The translations under genes were made by a program, and so were the position numbers. From Streptomyces sp. NRRL S-31 (GTDB lineage: Bacteria > Actinomycetota > Actinomycetes > Streptomycetales > Streptomycetaceae): a stretch of DNA of 64,000 bases. Location of the stretch: the NCBI RefSeq assembly GCF_000718775.1, contig NZ_JOCB01000014.1, positions 1 through 64,000 on the forward strand, read 5' to 3'. Positions 34,992 through 45,656 of the stretch are shown here, in pieces (position 1 is the stretch's first letter; each line of letters begins with the position of its first letter). The notes beneath the pieces were generated by a model, which was not told the origin of the DNA, did no database searches, and saw only the letters and a program-made list of their open reading frames with translations.

Positions 34992-36935
34992 ATGTCCCGA
35001 GAGTTCCCCATCGGCCTCACCCCTCCCGACTGGCTGGTCCGGAACCTCAAACCCCAGCAGGCGCCCGTCAACCGGGCCGCGGTGGCCCGTGCCGCCGTCG
35101 GCATGGCCCTGCCCCTGGCACTCGGCCTCGCCGCCGGCCGCCCGGCCTACGGCGCCCTCGCCGCGATGGGCGCCCTGTCCGGCGTCATCGGCGACACCGC
35201 CGACGCCTACCGCATGCGCATCATCAACATCGCCGTCCCGCAGCTCTTCGGCGCGGTCGGCGTGACCCTGGGCACCCTGGCCTACGGTCACGGCTGGTAC
35301 GCGGTGGCCGCCGTCACCGCCGTCGCGCTGCTCTCCGGCATGATCTCGACGATCGGCGCGGTCGCCTCCGTCTCCGGCCTCCTGCTGCTCCTCAACTGCG
35401 TGGTGGGCGCGGGCCTCCCGCTGCCCTCCCCCTGGTGGCTGGCCCCCGTCCTGATGACCAGCGGCGGCCTCCTCGTCCTCCTGCTGGCCCTGCTGGCCTG
35501 GCCGCTGCGCGCGGGCATCCCCGAGCGGACCGCGGTGGCCGGCACCTACCGCACGGTCGCCGACCTCCTCGCCGTCGCCGGCACCGACCGCGTCGAGGAG
35601 TACGAGGAAGCCAGGCGCGTCGTCACCCAGTCCCTGAACCAGTCGTACGACCTGATCCTCGCCCGACGCGCCCGCCACCACGGCCGCAGCCCCGAACTAA
35701 CGCGGATGCTCGCCCAGTTGAACGCGATCACCCCGGTGATCGAGGCGGCCCCCGCCGCCCACCTGGCGGCCCGTCCCCTCCCCCCGGAGATCCCCGGTGC
35801 GCTCCGCCTGCTGGCCGACGCGGTGGCGTCGGACCACACCGCTCTCCCCCCGCTGCGCCTGCCCGACCCCACCACGGAGACGGCCCGCGCGGTGGACCAC
35901 GCCCTGCGCCACACGGCCGAGGTCGTCACCGCGCCCGACGTGGACCCCCGGGGCATCGACGACCGCCTCGGCCGGCCCGCCACGCTCCGCATCCGCACGG
36001 CCCGCGCCACGCGCAACGTCGTGCTGTCCGCCAACTCCTGGCGCTACGGCGTCCGCCTCGCGGTCTGCATCGGCGCCGCCCAGGCCCTGGTCTCCCTGGT
36101 CCCCGTGCCCCGCTCCTACTGGGTCGCCCTGACCGTCACCTTCGTACTCAAGCCGGACTTCGGCTCGGTCTTCTCCCGCGCCCTGCTGCGCGCGCTCGGC
36201 ACGGTGGCCGGCCTGGTGGTGGCGGCGGTGGTCCTGGCCGAGGTCCCCCTGGGCTGGTGGGACGTGCCCGCGCTCCTCCTGCTGGCCCCGCTGATCCCGG
36301 CCCTCACCCCCCGGGGCTACGGCTACCAGACCGCCGCCATCACCCCGGTGATCCTGCTCCTCTCCGACATCCTCAACCACCAGGGCACCGCCCTGCTGCT
36401 GCCCCGGCTGAACGACTCCCTGCTGGGCTGCGCGATCAGCCTGACCGCCGGCTACCTGCTGTGGCCCGAGAGCTGGCGCACCCGGGTCGGCGACCGGCTG
36501 GCCGACGCGGTGGCGGACACGGCGGCCTACGTCGAAGCGGCCTTCGGCCCCGCGCCGGACGCGTCAGCCCGGCACCGCATGCGCCGCCGCCTGTACCGCG
36601 ACCTGTCCGTCATCCGTACCGAGTTCCAGCGGGCCCTGACCGAGCCGCCGCCGACCGGCCGGCGCGCCGCCGCGTGGTGGCCGCTGGTCGTCGCCGTGGA
36701 ACGCATCGTGGACGCCACGACGGCGGCCCGCGTCCGGGTCCGCCACGGGGCCGCGCCCCCGTCCACCGCCGAGGTCGCGCAGGTGACGCTGCAACTGCGG
36801 GAACTGTCCGAGGGCGTACGGAGCCAGGAGACCCTGGTCGCCGTCCGCACCGACCTCACCGGACCGGCGGGCAGCGTGCTGGAACCCCTGCGCCAGGAGG
36901 TGGCGGCGGCCCGCGCGATCGCGTCCCCGCGCTGA
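34992..36935 (+). CDS. FUSC-family membrane protein (aromatic-acid-exporter-like)
   Basis: The 647-residue protein has two blocks of five or six transmembrane helices (about 25-165 and 340-480) separated by a soluble helical region, with a C-terminal cytoplasmic domain of about 150 residues. Both blocks carry FUSC-type sequence ([40 protein letters not shown]). FUSC proteins are linked to efflux of aromatic acids and similar compounds. It starts 33 bases after the hydrolase stop in the same direction, so the two could form an operon. Confidence 0.85.
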   Translation: MSREFPIGLTPPDWLVRNLKPQQAPVNRAAVARAAVGMALPLALGLAAGRPAYGALAAMGALSGVIGDTADAYRMRIINIAVPQLFGAVGVTLGTLAYGHGWYAVAAVTAVALLSGMISTIGAVASVSGLLLLLNCVVGAGLPLPSPWWLAPVLMTSGGLLVLLLALLAWPLRAGIPERTAVAGTYRTVADLLAVAGTDRVEEYEEARRVVTQSLNQSYDLILARRARHHGRSPELTRMLAQLNAITPVIEAAPAAHLAARPLPPEIPGALRLLADAVASDHTALPPLRLPDPTTETARAVDHALRHTAEVVTAPDVDPRGIDDRLGRPATLRIRTARATRNVVLSANSWRYGVRLAVCIGAAQALVSLVPVPRSYWVALTVTFVLKPDFGSVFSRALLRALGTVAGLVVAAVVLAEVPLGWWDVPALLLLAPLIPALTPRGYGYQTAAITPVILLLSDILNHQGTALLLPRLNDSLLGCAISLTAGYLLWPESWRTRVGDRLADAVADTAAYVEAAFGPAPDASARHRMRRRLYRDLSVIRTEFQRALTEPPPTGRRAAAWWPLVVAVERIVDATTAARVRVRHGAAPPSTAEVAQVTLQLRELSEGVRSQETLVAVRTDLTGPAGSVLEPLRQEVAAARAIASPR

Positions 36936-37024
36936 CGCGGTCCCGCAACGCGGGGCCGCTAACCTTACGTGTCCGTCCTGGCCAGCGATTGACGGGTTAC
37001 AACCTCACGCGAAGGGTTGCGCAC

Positions 37025-38845
37025 ATGGGCATTCTCACTCTCCTGCGAAATGCGTTCGGCCGCTCACGCAAGACACGAGCCACCGAGGCGGAGGGTGCGG
37101 ACCGGACGCAGACCCCGCCCACGGCTTCCCCTTCCCTCCCCGAACCCCGCCGGGCACCCGCCGAGGAGCACACCTCGGCGGAGCACGAACTGGTGGCGGC
37201 GGCCTTCGACAACGTCCAGGTCCCCGCTCCGGCTCCGACGGAATCCGAGCCGACGACGGCCGAAAAGGAGCCTGAGCAGACGGCTGAGGAGAAGCCGGAG
37301 GCAACGGCTCCCACGACCACCGAGCCGGCGACCGAGGACAAGCCCGAGGCGACGGCCCCGACGGCGGCCGAACCGACGGACGGGGACAGGCCCGAGACGA
37401 CGGCCCCCGCAACGGCCGAACCGGCGGCTGAGGGCGAGCCCGAGGAGAAGCCGACGGCTGTGACACCCCCGGACGCCGAACCGGAGACCGAGGAGAAGCC
37501 CGAGGCGACGGCCCCGACGGCGGCCGAACCGGCGGTCGAGGACCAGGCCGAGGAGAAGCCGACGGCTGTGACACCCCCGGACGCCGAACCGGAGACCGGG
37601 GAAGAGCCCGAGACAACGGCCCCGGCAACGGCCGAACCGACGACCGAGGACAAGCCCGAGGCAACGGCCCCGACGGCGGCCGAACCGACGGCCGAGGACC
37701 AGGCCGAGGAGAAGCCGACGGCTGTGACACCCCCGGACGCCGAACCGGAGACCGGGGAGAAGCCAGAGGCGACGGCCCCGGCAACGGCCGAACCTGCGGA
37801 CGGGGACGAGCCCGAGGCGACGGCCCCCGCGACCACCGAGCCGGTGGCCGAGGAGAAGCCCGAGGCGACGGCTCCCGGTCAGGACGTGAGCGCGGCGGAG
37901 GAGAAGCCGGCGGAGGCGGACCGGACGGCGGCCGAGCCGGTGGCCGAGGAGGCGGCTCCGCCCGCCGAGCCCACCGCCCCGCAGGCCGCCGACGGAGAGG
38001 ACGCCCCACAGGGGCCACCCGCACCCGACGACGAAACCCGCACGGGTGGTGCGGGTGGGAACACCCCCGCCGAAGGCGAAGCCGAGACGGACACCCCCGC
38101 CGAAGGCGAAGCCGAGGCGGACACCCCCGCAGGAACACCTCCCACCGAAAAGCCCACATCCGCCACCCCCCTGGCAAGGCTCCGCTCCCGCACCCCCAAC
38201 CTCGTCGCCGCCTACAAGGCCGCCGCAACCACCCTCAGGAAGACCGACCTCACCGGCACCCGAGCCAAGCTCTACCTCGTGCTGGACCGCTCCGCGAGCA
38301 TGCGCCCGTACTACAAGGACGGCTCCGCCCAGGCCCTCGCCGACCAGACCCTCGCCCTCGCCGCCCACCTCGACCCCGAGGCCACGGTCCACGTCGTCTT
38401 CTTCTCCACGGAGGTCGACGGCACCACCGACCTCACCCTCGCCCCCGACCACGAGTCGAAGATCGACGACGTCCACGCCGGCCTCGGCCGCATGGGCCGC
38501 ACCAGCTACCACGCCGCAGTCGAAGCCGTACTCGCCCACTACGACAAGCACGTCACGACCCCCGACGCTCCCGACACCCCCCGCACCCCCGCCCTCGTGG
38601 TCTTCCAGACCGACGGCGCCCCCGACGCGAAGACCCCCGCCACCCAGGCCCTCACCGACGCCGCCGAGAGCCACCCCGGCCTCTTCTTCTCCTTCGTCGC
38701 CTTCGGCGACCACGACAACAAGGCCTTCGACTACCTCCGCAAGCTGAAGACCGGCAACGCGTCCTTCTTCCACGCCGGCCCCACCCCCCGCGAACTGACT
38801 GACGCGGAGGTGTACGCGGGCGTACTCGCCACCTGGCGCCCGTAA
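37025..38845 (+). CDS. vWA-domain protein with long acidic Pro/Thr/Glu repeat region (TerF-like vWA)
   Basis: The 606-residue protein has a short basic, amphipathic start ([18 protein letters not shown]), then about 300 residues of low-complexity acidic repeats (units such as [20 protein letters not shown]), and a C-terminal vWA domain at about 412-605. The MIDAS motif DRSAS begins at residue 421, and [14 protein letters not shown] and [15 protein letters not shown] follow at the expected spacing. The vWA part resembles those in tellurium-resistance (Ter) and related systems, as I remember them. The N-terminal helix may bind membrane. The longer open frame upstream overlaps the FUSC gene out of frame and is not real. 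Confidence 0.85.
   Translation: MGILTLLRNAFGRSRKTRATEAEGADRTQTPPTASPSLPEPRRAPAEEHTSAEHELVAAAFDNVQVPAPAPTESEPTTAEKEPEQTAEEKPEATAPTTTEPATEDKPEATAPTAAEPTDGDRPETTAPATAEPAAEGEPEEKPTAVTPPDAEPETEEKPEATAPTAAEPAVEDQAEEKPTAVTPPDAEPETGEEPETTAPATAEPTTEDKPEATAPTAAEPTAEDQAEEKPTAVTPPDAEPETGEKPEATAPATAEPADGDEPEATAPATTEPVAEEKPEATAPGQDVSAAEEKPAEADRTAAEPVAEEAAPPAEPTAPQAADGEDAPQGPPAPDDETRTGGAGGNTPAEGEAETDTPAEGEAEADTPAGTPPTEKPTSATPLARLRSRTPNLVAAYKAAATTLRKTDLTGTRAKLYLVLDRSASMRPYYKDGSAQALADQTLALAAHLDPEATVHVVFFSTEVDGTTDLTLAPDHESKIDDVHAGLGRMGRTSYHAAVEAVLAHYDKHVTTPDAPDTPRTPALVVFQTDGAPDAKTPATQALTDAAESHPGLFFSFVAFGDHDNKAFDYLRKLKTGNASFFHAGPTPRELTDAEVYAGVLATWRP
37260..37875 (+). repeat. In-frame imperfect DNA repeats in the vWA protein gene
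   Basis: A long identical segment beginning GAGGAGAAGCCGACGGCTGT starts at 37442, 37550 and 37706, with spacings of 108 and 156 bases (36 and 52 codons). Shorter copies of the encoded EATAP/TTEP/TAEP modules fill the rest. All spacings are multiples of three, so length changes keep the frame. Confidence 0.85.
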
Positions 38846-38861
38846 CCGCCCGTCGTCATCC

Positions 38862-38902
38862 GGCCGCCCCTTCCCACCCTGCGAAACGGGAAGCGGGCGG
38901 CC
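38862..38902 (+). terminator. Hairpin terminator between the vWA gene and metG
   Basis: GGCCGCCCCTTCCC (38862-38875) pairs with GGGAAGCGGGCGGCC (38888-38902) with one bulged base and a 12-base loop. It follows the vWA stop by 16 bases and precedes metG by 64. Confidence 0.65.
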
Positions 38903-38966
38903 CACCCCTGTCGGCTACGATTTCAAGGTTCGAAACCGCAGAAAACGCGACCTGGGAGCAGCCACG

Positions 38967-40691
38967 ATGGCTCGACACCTCATCACCAGCGCCCTTCCGT
39001 ACATCAACGGGATCAAGCACCTGGGCAACATGGTGGGGTCCATGCTCCCGGCCGACGTCTACTCCCGCTACCTGCGCCAGCGCGGTCACGACGTCCTCTA
39101 CATCTGCGCGACGGACGAGCACGGCACCCCCGCCGAGCTGGCCGCCAAGGAGCAGGGCCTGCCCGTCGCCGAGTTCTGCGCGCAGGCGCACGACGCCCAG
39201 AAGGCGGTCTACGACGGCTTCGCGCTCGCCTTCGACTACTTCGGCCGCAGCTCCAGCCGGCAGAACGTCGAGATCACCCAGCACTTCGCCCGCAGGCTGA
39301 ACGAGAACGGCTTCATCGAGGAGCGGGCGATCCGCCAGGTCTACAGCCCGGCCGACGAGCGCTTCCTGCCCGACCGCTACGTCGAGGGCACCTGCCCGCA
39401 CTGCGGCTACGACAAGGCCCGCGGCGACCAGTGCGAGAACTGCACCCGCGTACTGGACCCGACCGACCTGATCAACCCGCGCTCGGCGATCTCCGGCTCC
39501 ACCGACCTGGAGGTCCGCGAGACCAAGCACCTCTTCCTGCTCCAGTCCAAGCTGGAGAACAAGGTCCGCGAGTGGGTCGCCCGGCACGACAAGGACTGGC
39601 CGCAGCTCGCCTCCTCCATCGCCCACAAGTGGCTGACCGAGGGCCTGCACGACCGCGCCATCACCCGTGACCTGGACTGGGGCGTCCCCGTCCCGGCCGA
39701 CACCTGGCCGGAGCTGGCGGCCGAGGGCAAGGTCTTCTACGTCTGGTTCGACGCCCCGATCGAGTACATCGGCGCGACGAAGGAGTGGGCCGACCAGGAC
39801 CCGGAGAACCGGGACTGGAAGTCCTGGTGGTACGACGCGGACTCCGGCGAGAACCCGGTCCGCTACACCGAGTTCATGGCCAAGGACAACGTCCCGTTCC
39901 ACACGGTCATGTTCCCGGCCACCGAGCTGGGCGTGCGCGAGCCGTGGAAGAAGGTCGACTACGTCAAGGCGTTCAACTGGCTGACGTACTACGGCGGCAA
40001 GTTCTCCACCTCCCAGAAGCGGGGCGTCTTCACCGACCAGGCCCTGGAGGTCCTGCCCGCCGACTACTGGCGCTACTTCCTGATCGCCAACGCCCCGGAG
40101 TCGGACGACTCGTCGTTCACCTGGGAGCACTTCACCGCCACGGTGAACAAGGACCTGGCCGACACCCTCGGCAACTTCGTCAACCGCGTGCTGTCCTTCA
40201 GCAAGAAGCGCTTCGGCGAGGAGGTCCCGGCCGGCGGTGAGCCCGGCGAGGCGGAGACGAGGCTCGGCGAGGAGATCGCCCGCCTGCTCGCCGAGTACGA
40301 GGAGCACATGGAGGCCCTCCAGTTCCGCAAGGCCGCCGCGGCGCTGCGCGCCCTGTGGTCGGCCGGCAACTCCTACCTGGAGGAGAAGGCCCCCTGGCTG
40401 GAGATCAAGACGGACAAGGAGGGCGCGGCCCTCACCCTGCGGACGGCGATGAACCTCATCCGCCTGTACGCGGTGGTCTCCGAGCCGCTGATCCCGGCCA
40501 GCTCCGCCGCCATGCGACGGGCCTTCACCCTTCCGGACGACACCGCGGCCTGGGTCTCCCCGGACGAGGCCAGGGCCCTGGACGCGGTTCCCGCCGGCAC
40601 CCCCTTCACGGTCCCGCCGGTCCTCTTCGCCAAGCTGACCGACGAGGACCTGGCGACGTACAAGGAGCGCTTCGGCGGCGACGAGGGCTGA
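38967..40691 (+). CDS. metG: Methionyl-tRNA synthetase
   Basis: The 574-residue class I enzyme charges tRNA-Met. The HIGH-type motif appears in [19 protein letters not shown] and the KMSKS loop reads [11 protein letters not shown], a known variant in this subfamily. A zinc-binding knuckle [17 protein letters not shown] lies at about residues 143-159. The anticodon-binding helical domain occupies about 420-560. No C-terminal tRNA-binding (Trbp111-like) domain is present. The start ATG has GGGAG 8 bases upstream. A hairpin separates it from the vWA gene. Confidence 0.97.
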   Translation: MARHLITSALPYINGIKHLGNMVGSMLPADVYSRYLRQRGHDVLYICATDEHGTPAELAAKEQGLPVAEFCAQAHDAQKAVYDGFALAFDYFGRSSSRQNVEITQHFARRLNENGFIEERAIRQVYSPADERFLPDRYVEGTCPHCGYDKARGDQCENCTRVLDPTDLINPRSAISGSTDLEVRETKHLFLLQSKLENKVREWVARHDKDWPQLASSIAHKWLTEGLHDRAITRDLDWGVPVPADTWPELAAEGKVFYVWFDAPIEYIGATKEWADQDPENRDWKSWWYDADSGENPVRYTEFMAKDNVPFHTVMFPATELGVREPWKKVDYVKAFNWLTYYGGKFSTSQKRGVFTDQALEVLPADYWRYFLIANAPESDDSSFTWEHFTATVNKDLADTLGNFVNRVLSFSKKRFGEEVPAGGEPGEAETRLGEEIARLLAEYEEHMEALQFRKAAAALRALWSAGNSYLEEKAPWLEIKTDKEGAALTLRTAMNLIRLYAVVSEPLIPASSAAMRRAFTLPDDTAAWVSPDEARALDAVPAGTPFTVPPVLFAKLTDEDLATYKERFGGDEG

Positions 40692-40709
40692 GCACCCGGC
40701 CTGTCCGCC

Positions 40710-41402
40710 GTGGACATCCCCGAACCCCATCGCCGGCTCCTCGCGGACGCCGTCCGGGCGGGCGGCCCGTACGGCCTGGTACTGGCCGGCGGCTACGCCC
40801 TCCAGGCGCACGGGCTGGTCCGGCGCCCGCACTCCGGCCTCGATCTCGCCACCGAGAGCGCCGAGGCGATGGAGCGGGTCGCCGGTGCCGTCGGCGCGGC
40901 CCTGGAGGCGCGGGGCCGGCGGGTGCGGACCGGCGCGGTCACCGCGCTCACCGCGCAGCTGACGGTCACCGACCCGCCGACCGGCGAGCCGTGCGCGCTC
41001 GCCCTGCACAAAGAGGTCTTCTGGCAGCCGCCGGAACTGACCGGGTACGGTCCGGCGCTCTGCCCGGCGGACGCCGTCGGTACGAAGATCCGGGCCCTGT
41101 ACGACCGGGGCGCGGCCGTCGACCTCATCGACGCGCACGCCTGCGCGGCCCGGTTCTCCCTGCCGGGACTGGAGGAGCTGGGCCGCCGGCACGCCCACGA
41201 CCCGTTCGACCTGCCCACCCTCCAGTCCCGGCTGACCGGCACGGACTTCTACTCCGACCGGGACTTCCTCCGGTACGGCCTGGACGAGGCCGCGGTGGCC
41301 GCCCTGCGCGCCTGGGCCCAGCGCTGGTCCGACGACATCGCCGAGCGGCTGCTGGAGGACGGCGCCTCCCCGGACGCCGGGACCGACGAGCAGGGCGACT
41401 GA
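40710..41402 (+). CDS. AbiEii-like nucleotidyltransferase-fold protein (orphan)
   Basis: The 230-residue protein has the start of an AbiEii/AbiGii nucleotidyltransferase domain (YGLVLAGGYALQAHGLVRRP). The following acidic motif reads SGLDLATES instead of a D-x-D type pair, so catalysis may be weak or lost. AbiEii proteins are toxins that modify tRNA or other targets, usually with an AbiEi antitoxin; none is adjacent here. It follows metG by 18 bases on the same strand and is closed by a perfect inverted repeat. Core Streptomyces genomes carry many such solitary domains, so a housekeeping role is possible. Confidence 0.7.
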   Translation: MDIPEPHRRLLADAVRAGGPYGLVLAGGYALQAHGLVRRPHSGLDLATESAEAMERVAGAVGAALEARGRRVRTGAVTALTAQLTVTDPPTGEPCALALHKEVFWQPPELTGYGPALCPADAVGTKIRALYDRGAAVDLIDAHACAARFSLPGLEELGRRHAHDPFDLPTLQSRLTGTDFYSDRDFLRYGLDEAAVAALRAWAQRWSDDIAERLLEDGASPDAGTDEQGD

Positions 41403-41417
41403 GCCCCGGAGACGGCT

Positions 41418-41464
41418 GTGCGCGCCGATCGTCAAGAGCGAGTCAGGACACGATCGGCGCGCAC
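41418..41464. terminator. Perfect inverted repeat between convergent AbiEii-like gene and aspS
   Basis: GTGCGCGCCGATCGT at 41418-41432 pairs perfectly with 41450-41464, leaving a 17-base loop. It lies in the 81-base convergent gap and probably terminates both transcripts. Confidence 0.8.
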
Positions 41465-41483
41465 GGGTGGTGCACCGCTCCGG

Positions 41484-43247
41484 CTACTTCGGCTGCGGCT
41501 TCCTGACCTCCAGGTGCAGCTCGCGCAGACGGGACTCCTCCAGCTCGGTCGGGGCGCCCATCATCAGGTCCTGGGCGTTGCCGTTGAGCGGGAAGGAGAT
41601 CGTCTCGCGGATGTTGGGCTCGTCCGCGAGGAGCATGACGATGCGGTCCACGCCCGGGGCGATGCCGCCGTGCGGCGGGGCGCCGAAGCGGAAGGCGCGC
41701 AGCATGCCCGCGAACTTCTCCTCGACGGTCTCACGGTCGTAGCCCGCGATCTCGAAGGCCTTGAGCATGATGTCCGGCTCGTGGTTCCGGATCGCGCCGG
41801 AGGACAGCTCGACGCCGTTGCAGACGATGTCGTACTGCCAGCCGAGGATGTCCAGCGGGTCCTGGGTCTCCAGGGCCTCCAGACCGCCCTGCGGCATGGA
41901 GAAGGGGTTGTGCGAGAAGTCGATCGCGCCCGTCTCCTCGTCCTTCTCGTACATCGGGAAGTCGACGATCCAGCAGAAGCGGAAGACGTCCTCCTCGAAC
42001 TGGCCGGCACGCTTGGCGGCCTCGACCCGGACCGCGCCCATGACCTTGGAGACCTCGTCGAACTCGCCCGCGCCGAAGAAGACCGCGTGGCCGGGGGCGA
42101 GGGAGAGCCGCTTGGTCAGCTCGGCGACGTTCTCCTCGGTGAGGAACTTGGCGATCGGGCCGGACAGCGCGCCGTCCTCGCCGACGCGCACCCAGGCCAG
42201 GCCCTTGGCGCCCAGCGACACGGCGAAGTCGCCGAGCTGGTCGAAGAACTTGCGCGGCTGGTCCTGGACGGCCGGGACGGGCAGGGCCCGCACGTGCTTG
42301 CCGGCGAACGCCTTGAACTCCGAGCCCTCGAAGACGTCGGTGATGTCCACCAGCTCCAGCTTGGCGCGCAGGTCCGGCTTGTCGGAGCCGTACTTGAGCA
42401 TCGCCTCGCGGAACGGGATCCGCGGGAAGGGGGACGTCACGTGACGGCCGTTGCCGAACTCCTCGAACAGCTCGGTCATCAGCCGCTCGATCGGCTGGAA
42501 GACGTCCTCCTGCTCGACGAAGCTCATCTCGACGTCGAGCTGGTAGAACTCGCCCGGCGAGCGGTCGGCGCGAGCGTCCTCGTCGCGGAAACAGGGCGCG
42601 ATCTGGAAGTAGCGGTCGAAGCCGGAGATCATCAGCAGCTGCTTGAACTGCTGCGGGGCCTGCGGCAGCGCGTAGAACTTGCCCGGGTTCAGCCGGGAGG
42701 GGACCACGAAGTCGCGGGCGCCCTCGGGCGAGGTGGCGGAGAGGATCGGCGTCGCCATCTCGTTGAAGCCCAGCGCCGTCATCTTGTGCCGGATCGCCGA
42801 GATGACCGCCGTACGCAGCATGATGTTGCGGTGCATGCGCTCGCGGCGCAGGTCCAGGAAGCGGTACTCCAGGCGCCGCTCCTCGTTGACCCCGTCCTCG
42901 GTGTTGATGGTGAAGGGCAGGGGCTGGGCCGCGCCGAGCAGCTCCACCTCGCCGACCTCGACCTCGATCTCACCGGTCGGCAGGTCGGGATTCACGTTCT
43001 CGGTTCCACGTGAAACAACGCGGCCGTCGACGCGGACCGTGGACTCCTTGGAGATCTTGTCCAGGGCCTCGTACGCGGGGGTGCCGGGGCGGGCGACCAG
43101 CTGGGTGATGCCGTAGTGGTCGCGCAGATCGATGAAGAGGATGCCGCCCAGGTCGCGCCTGTTGTGCAGCCAGCCACTCAGCCGGACGTCGGCGCCGACG
43201 TCAGAGGCGCGGAGCTGGCCGCAGGTGTGGGACCTGTACCGATGCAT
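41484..43247 (-). CDS. aspS: Aspartyl-tRNA synthetase
   Basis: The 587-residue class II enzyme charges tRNA-Asp. It has an N-terminal OB-fold anticodon-binding domain ([20 protein letters not shown]), class II motif 2 ([20 protein letters not shown]) and motif 3 ([20 protein letters not shown]). The bacterial-type GAD insertion domain lies in the middle (about 290-420). Length is typical for the bacterial type, which may be discriminating or tRNA-Asn/Asp-nonspecific. The ATG is at 43247. It is divergent from the phosphatase at 43421. Confidence 0.97.
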   Translation of the reverse strand: MHRYRSHTCGQLRASDVGADVRLSGWLHNRRDLGGILFIDLRDHYGITQLVARPGTPAYEALDKISKESTVRVDGRVVSRGTENVNPDLPTGEIEVEVGEVELLGAAQPLPFTINTEDGVNEERRLEYRFLDLRRERMHRNIMLRTAVISAIRHKMTALGFNEMATPILSATSPEGARDFVVPSRLNPGKFYALPQAPQQFKQLLMISGFDRYFQIAPCFRDEDARADRSPGEFYQLDVEMSFVEQEDVFQPIERLMTELFEEFGNGRHVTSPFPRIPFREAMLKYGSDKPDLRAKLELVDITDVFEGSEFKAFAGKHVRALPVPAVQDQPRKFFDQLGDFAVSLGAKGLAWVRVGEDGALSGPIAKFLTEENVAELTKRLSLAPGHAVFFGAGEFDEVSKVMGAVRVEAAKRAGQFEEDVFRFCWIVDFPMYEKDEETGAIDFSHNPFSMPQGGLEALETQDPLDILGWQYDIVCNGVELSSGAIRNHEPDIMLKAFEIAGYDRETVEEKFAGMLRAFRFGAPPHGGIAPGVDRIVMLLADEPNIRETISFPLNGNAQDLMMGAPTELEESRLRELHLEVRKPQPK

Positions 43248-43420
43248 CGTCGTTCATCGTCCTTCGTTCGGGAGTTGCCGGAGGTGCTCTCCCCCGGCGG
43301 GAACGGGCGCGGGGCCCGGACCCATCAAGGGTACCGGGCACCCCAAGATCGGATCCCCCTCGTTGCCGTCCGCCGCGGCCAGGGTGGCAGCCTGCGGCCA
43401 CATCTTCCTAAAGTGGGGCA

Positions 43421-45583
43421 ATGCGCACAGGGGAGCCTCTGCCGTCCGTCGGGGACGTCCTCGCCGCCCTCGCCACCGGGTTGTGGCACTGGGACACGGC
43501 CACCGGGCTGGTCACCGTGGACGCGGAGGCGGCGCGGCTGCTCGGGCTGCCCGCGGAGCCGGCCACCCTCACCGAGGCCCAGGCCCGGGCCCGGCTGCAC
43601 CCGGTCGACTGGAACGAGATCACCGGTGTGGTCCGGCTGGCGGTCGCCGAGGGCACCCTCGCCGAGGTCCGCATCCGGATCATGGACGGGGACGGCAGCA
43701 TCCTGCGGGTCGTCCGCAGCCGGTCGAAGCCGTCCTTCGACCCCGAACGACGTGCCTACGAGCTGATCGGCACCCTCCAGGAGGTGACCGAGCCGGCCCC
43801 GGGCACCGCCGTCGGCCGCAGCACGGTCACCGGCGACTGGCGACGCTCCCGGGAGGCGTTCCTGCTGGACGCGGGCCGGGCGCTGGCGGAGGCGCGGTCC
43901 ACGGCCGAGGTGCTGCGGGTGGCGGGCGGCCTGTCGATGCCGGGGTTCTCCCCGGACGGACTCGTGGTGTTCGGGGTGGAGGGCGACCGGCTGACGATCA
44001 CCGGCCAGCACGGCCACCAGGCCGCCGACATGAGCCCCTTCTCCCACATGCCGCTGGACACCGACTACCCCGCCGCCCAGGTCGTCCGCACCGGGCAGGC
44101 CGTCTACCTGTCCTCCCCGGAGGAGTACCGGGCCCGCTACCCGGCCACCTGGCCGCTCGCCCAGGTCTTCGGCCGCCGTTCGTGGGCGTTCCTCCCGCTG
44201 ACGGTCGCCGGGCGCACCATGGGTGCCTGGATGGCCGCGTTCACCTATCCGGTGGCGTTCACCCCGGACGAGCGCGCGGTGCTGACCACGGTCGCCCGGA
44301 TGCTCGCCCAGGCGCTGTCCCGGGCCGGCGCCGCCGAGACCGAGCGGGAGCTGGCGGAGGGCCTCCAGCGCACCATGCTGCCGTCGCTGGGCCCGGAGGT
44401 GCCGGGGCTGCGGGTGGCCGCCCGGTACATCCCGACCGGCGGCGGACTCCAGGTCGGCGGCGACTGGTACGACATGATCCCGCTGCCCTCCGGCCGGTTC
44501 GCGCTGGTCATCGGGGACGTCCAGGGCCATGACGTCCGCGCGGCCGGGCTCATGGGCCAGCTGCGGATCGCCCTGCGCGCGTACGCCGCCGAGGGACACC
44601 GGCCGGACGCCGTCCTCTCCCGCGCCTCCCGCTTCCTGCACGGCGTCGCACCCGCCGCCGACGACGCCCTGGCCGACCCGCGCTTCGCGACCTGCCTCTA
44701 CGTGGAGGCCGACCCGGCGACCGGCGCGCTGGAGATCGCCCGCGCCGGGCACCCGGACCCGGTGATCCGGATGGCGGACGGCACGGTGATGCTGCGGCCG
44801 ACGGCGGGCGGGCTGCCGCTGGGCATCGATCCGGACGCCGACTACCCGACGACCCGGTTCACCCTCGAACCCGACGAGACGCTGATGCTGTGCACCGACG
44901 GCCTGATCGAGACCGGCGGGCACGACATGGAGAGCGGCTGGCGCCGGCTGCGCGCGGTCCTGGAGACCCACGGGGAAGACGGCGGGGGCGACCTGGAGTC
45001 ACTGGCCGACGCCCTGGTGCAGGCGGTGCACGGGCCGTCCTCGCACCACACCACCGGTCCGCTGACCGACCGCCGCGAGGACGACATCGCGCTGCTGCTG
45101 CTCTGCCGTCCGGGCGACGGCTCCGGGTGCGGCGACACCACCGTCACGGCACGGCGCACGGTGCGGCGCACCCTGCTGTCGGTGGGGCAGGACGAGCCGG
45201 ACCGCATCGCCGAGGCCCGCCAGTACCTGCGCGAGCTGCTGCACGACTGGAGCTCGGCCGAGCAGGTCGACTCGGCGGTGCTGCTGGTCTCGGAGATGGT
45301 CACCAACGTCCTGGTGCACACCGACGCCGACGCGCTGCTGCTGGCCGAGGTCTGCGACGACGGGTCCGGGCGGCGGCTGCGGGTGGAGGTCTTCGACACC
45401 GGCGACGACCTCCCGCACCGGCGCCGCCCCGGCGAACTGGCCTCCTCGGGCCGCGGTCTGATGCTGATCGAGCTCCTCGCGGACGCCTGGGGCGTGGACC
45501 CGCGGGGCGAGGGCAAGTGCATCTGGTTCGAACTCCGCGAACCGGCGGGGACACCGCTCGGGACACCGGAAGGGGCGCCCTGA
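43421..45583 (+). CDS. Multidomain PAS-GAF-PP2C-HATPase (SpoIIE/RsbW) regulator
   Basis: The 720-residue protein joins four modules. A PAS-like domain is at about 5-125 (GLWHWDTATGLVTVDAEAAR), a GAF domain at about 145-310, and a SpoIIE PP2C domain at about 330-555 with GGDWYDMI, IGDVQGHD, MLCTDGLIETGG and DDIALLLL. A C-terminal RsbW-like ATPase is at about 580-710 (VLLVSEMVTNVLVHT; SSGRGLMLIELLADAWGVDP). Such proteins can carry both phosphatase and kinase activity towards STAS proteins. The ATG at 43421 has no strong SD sequence (GGGGCA). It is divergent from aspS. Confidence 0.93.
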   Translation: MRTGEPLPSVGDVLAALATGLWHWDTATGLVTVDAEAARLLGLPAEPATLTEAQARARLHPVDWNEITGVVRLAVAEGTLAEVRIRIMDGDGSILRVVRSRSKPSFDPERRAYELIGTLQEVTEPAPGTAVGRSTVTGDWRRSREAFLLDAGRALAEARSTAEVLRVAGGLSMPGFSPDGLVVFGVEGDRLTITGQHGHQAADMSPFSHMPLDTDYPAAQVVRTGQAVYLSSPEEYRARYPATWPLAQVFGRRSWAFLPLTVAGRTMGAWMAAFTYPVAFTPDERAVLTTVARMLAQALSRAGAAETERELAEGLQRTMLPSLGPEVPGLRVAARYIPTGGGLQVGGDWYDMIPLPSGRFALVIGDVQGHDVRAAGLMGQLRIALRAYAAEGHRPDAVLSRASRFLHGVAPAADDALADPRFATCLYVEADPATGALEIARAGHPDPVIRMADGTVMLRPTAGGLPLGIDPDADYPTTRFTLEPDETLMLCTDGLIETGGHDMESGWRRLRAVLETHGEDGGGDLESLADALVQAVHGPSSHHTTGPLTDRREDDIALLLLCRPGDGSGCGDTTVTARRTVRRTLLSVGQDEPDRIAEARQYLRELLHDWSSAEQVDSAVLLVSEMVTNVLVHTDADALLLAEVCDDGSGRRLRVEVFDTGDDLPHRRRPGELASSGRGLMLIELLADAWGVDPRGEGKCIWFELREPAGTPLGTPEGAP

Positions 45584-45593
45584 GACCCGGGAG

Positions 45594-45656
45594 CGGCGCG
45601 TCAGGTGCCGCCCGGAGTACCGGCGTACCGGGAACGGCGCGTCAGGTGCCGCCCGG
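45594..45656. repeat. 41-base tandem duplication at the 3' end of the AI-2E gene
   Basis: CGGCGCGTCAGGTGCCGCCC and two further bases occur at 45594-45615 and again at 45635-45656. The second copy contains the AI-2E stop codon on the minus strand. The duplicated end is also very similar in the spacer (GTACCGG), as expected from a replication slip. Confidence 0.8.

Noticed and set aside
35435..37024. 1,136-codon open frame joining the FUSC region to the vWA protein
   Set aside because: Upstream of 37025 it is out of frame with the FUSC gene and gives Arg/Pro-rich nonsense; only the part from 37025 is a real gene.
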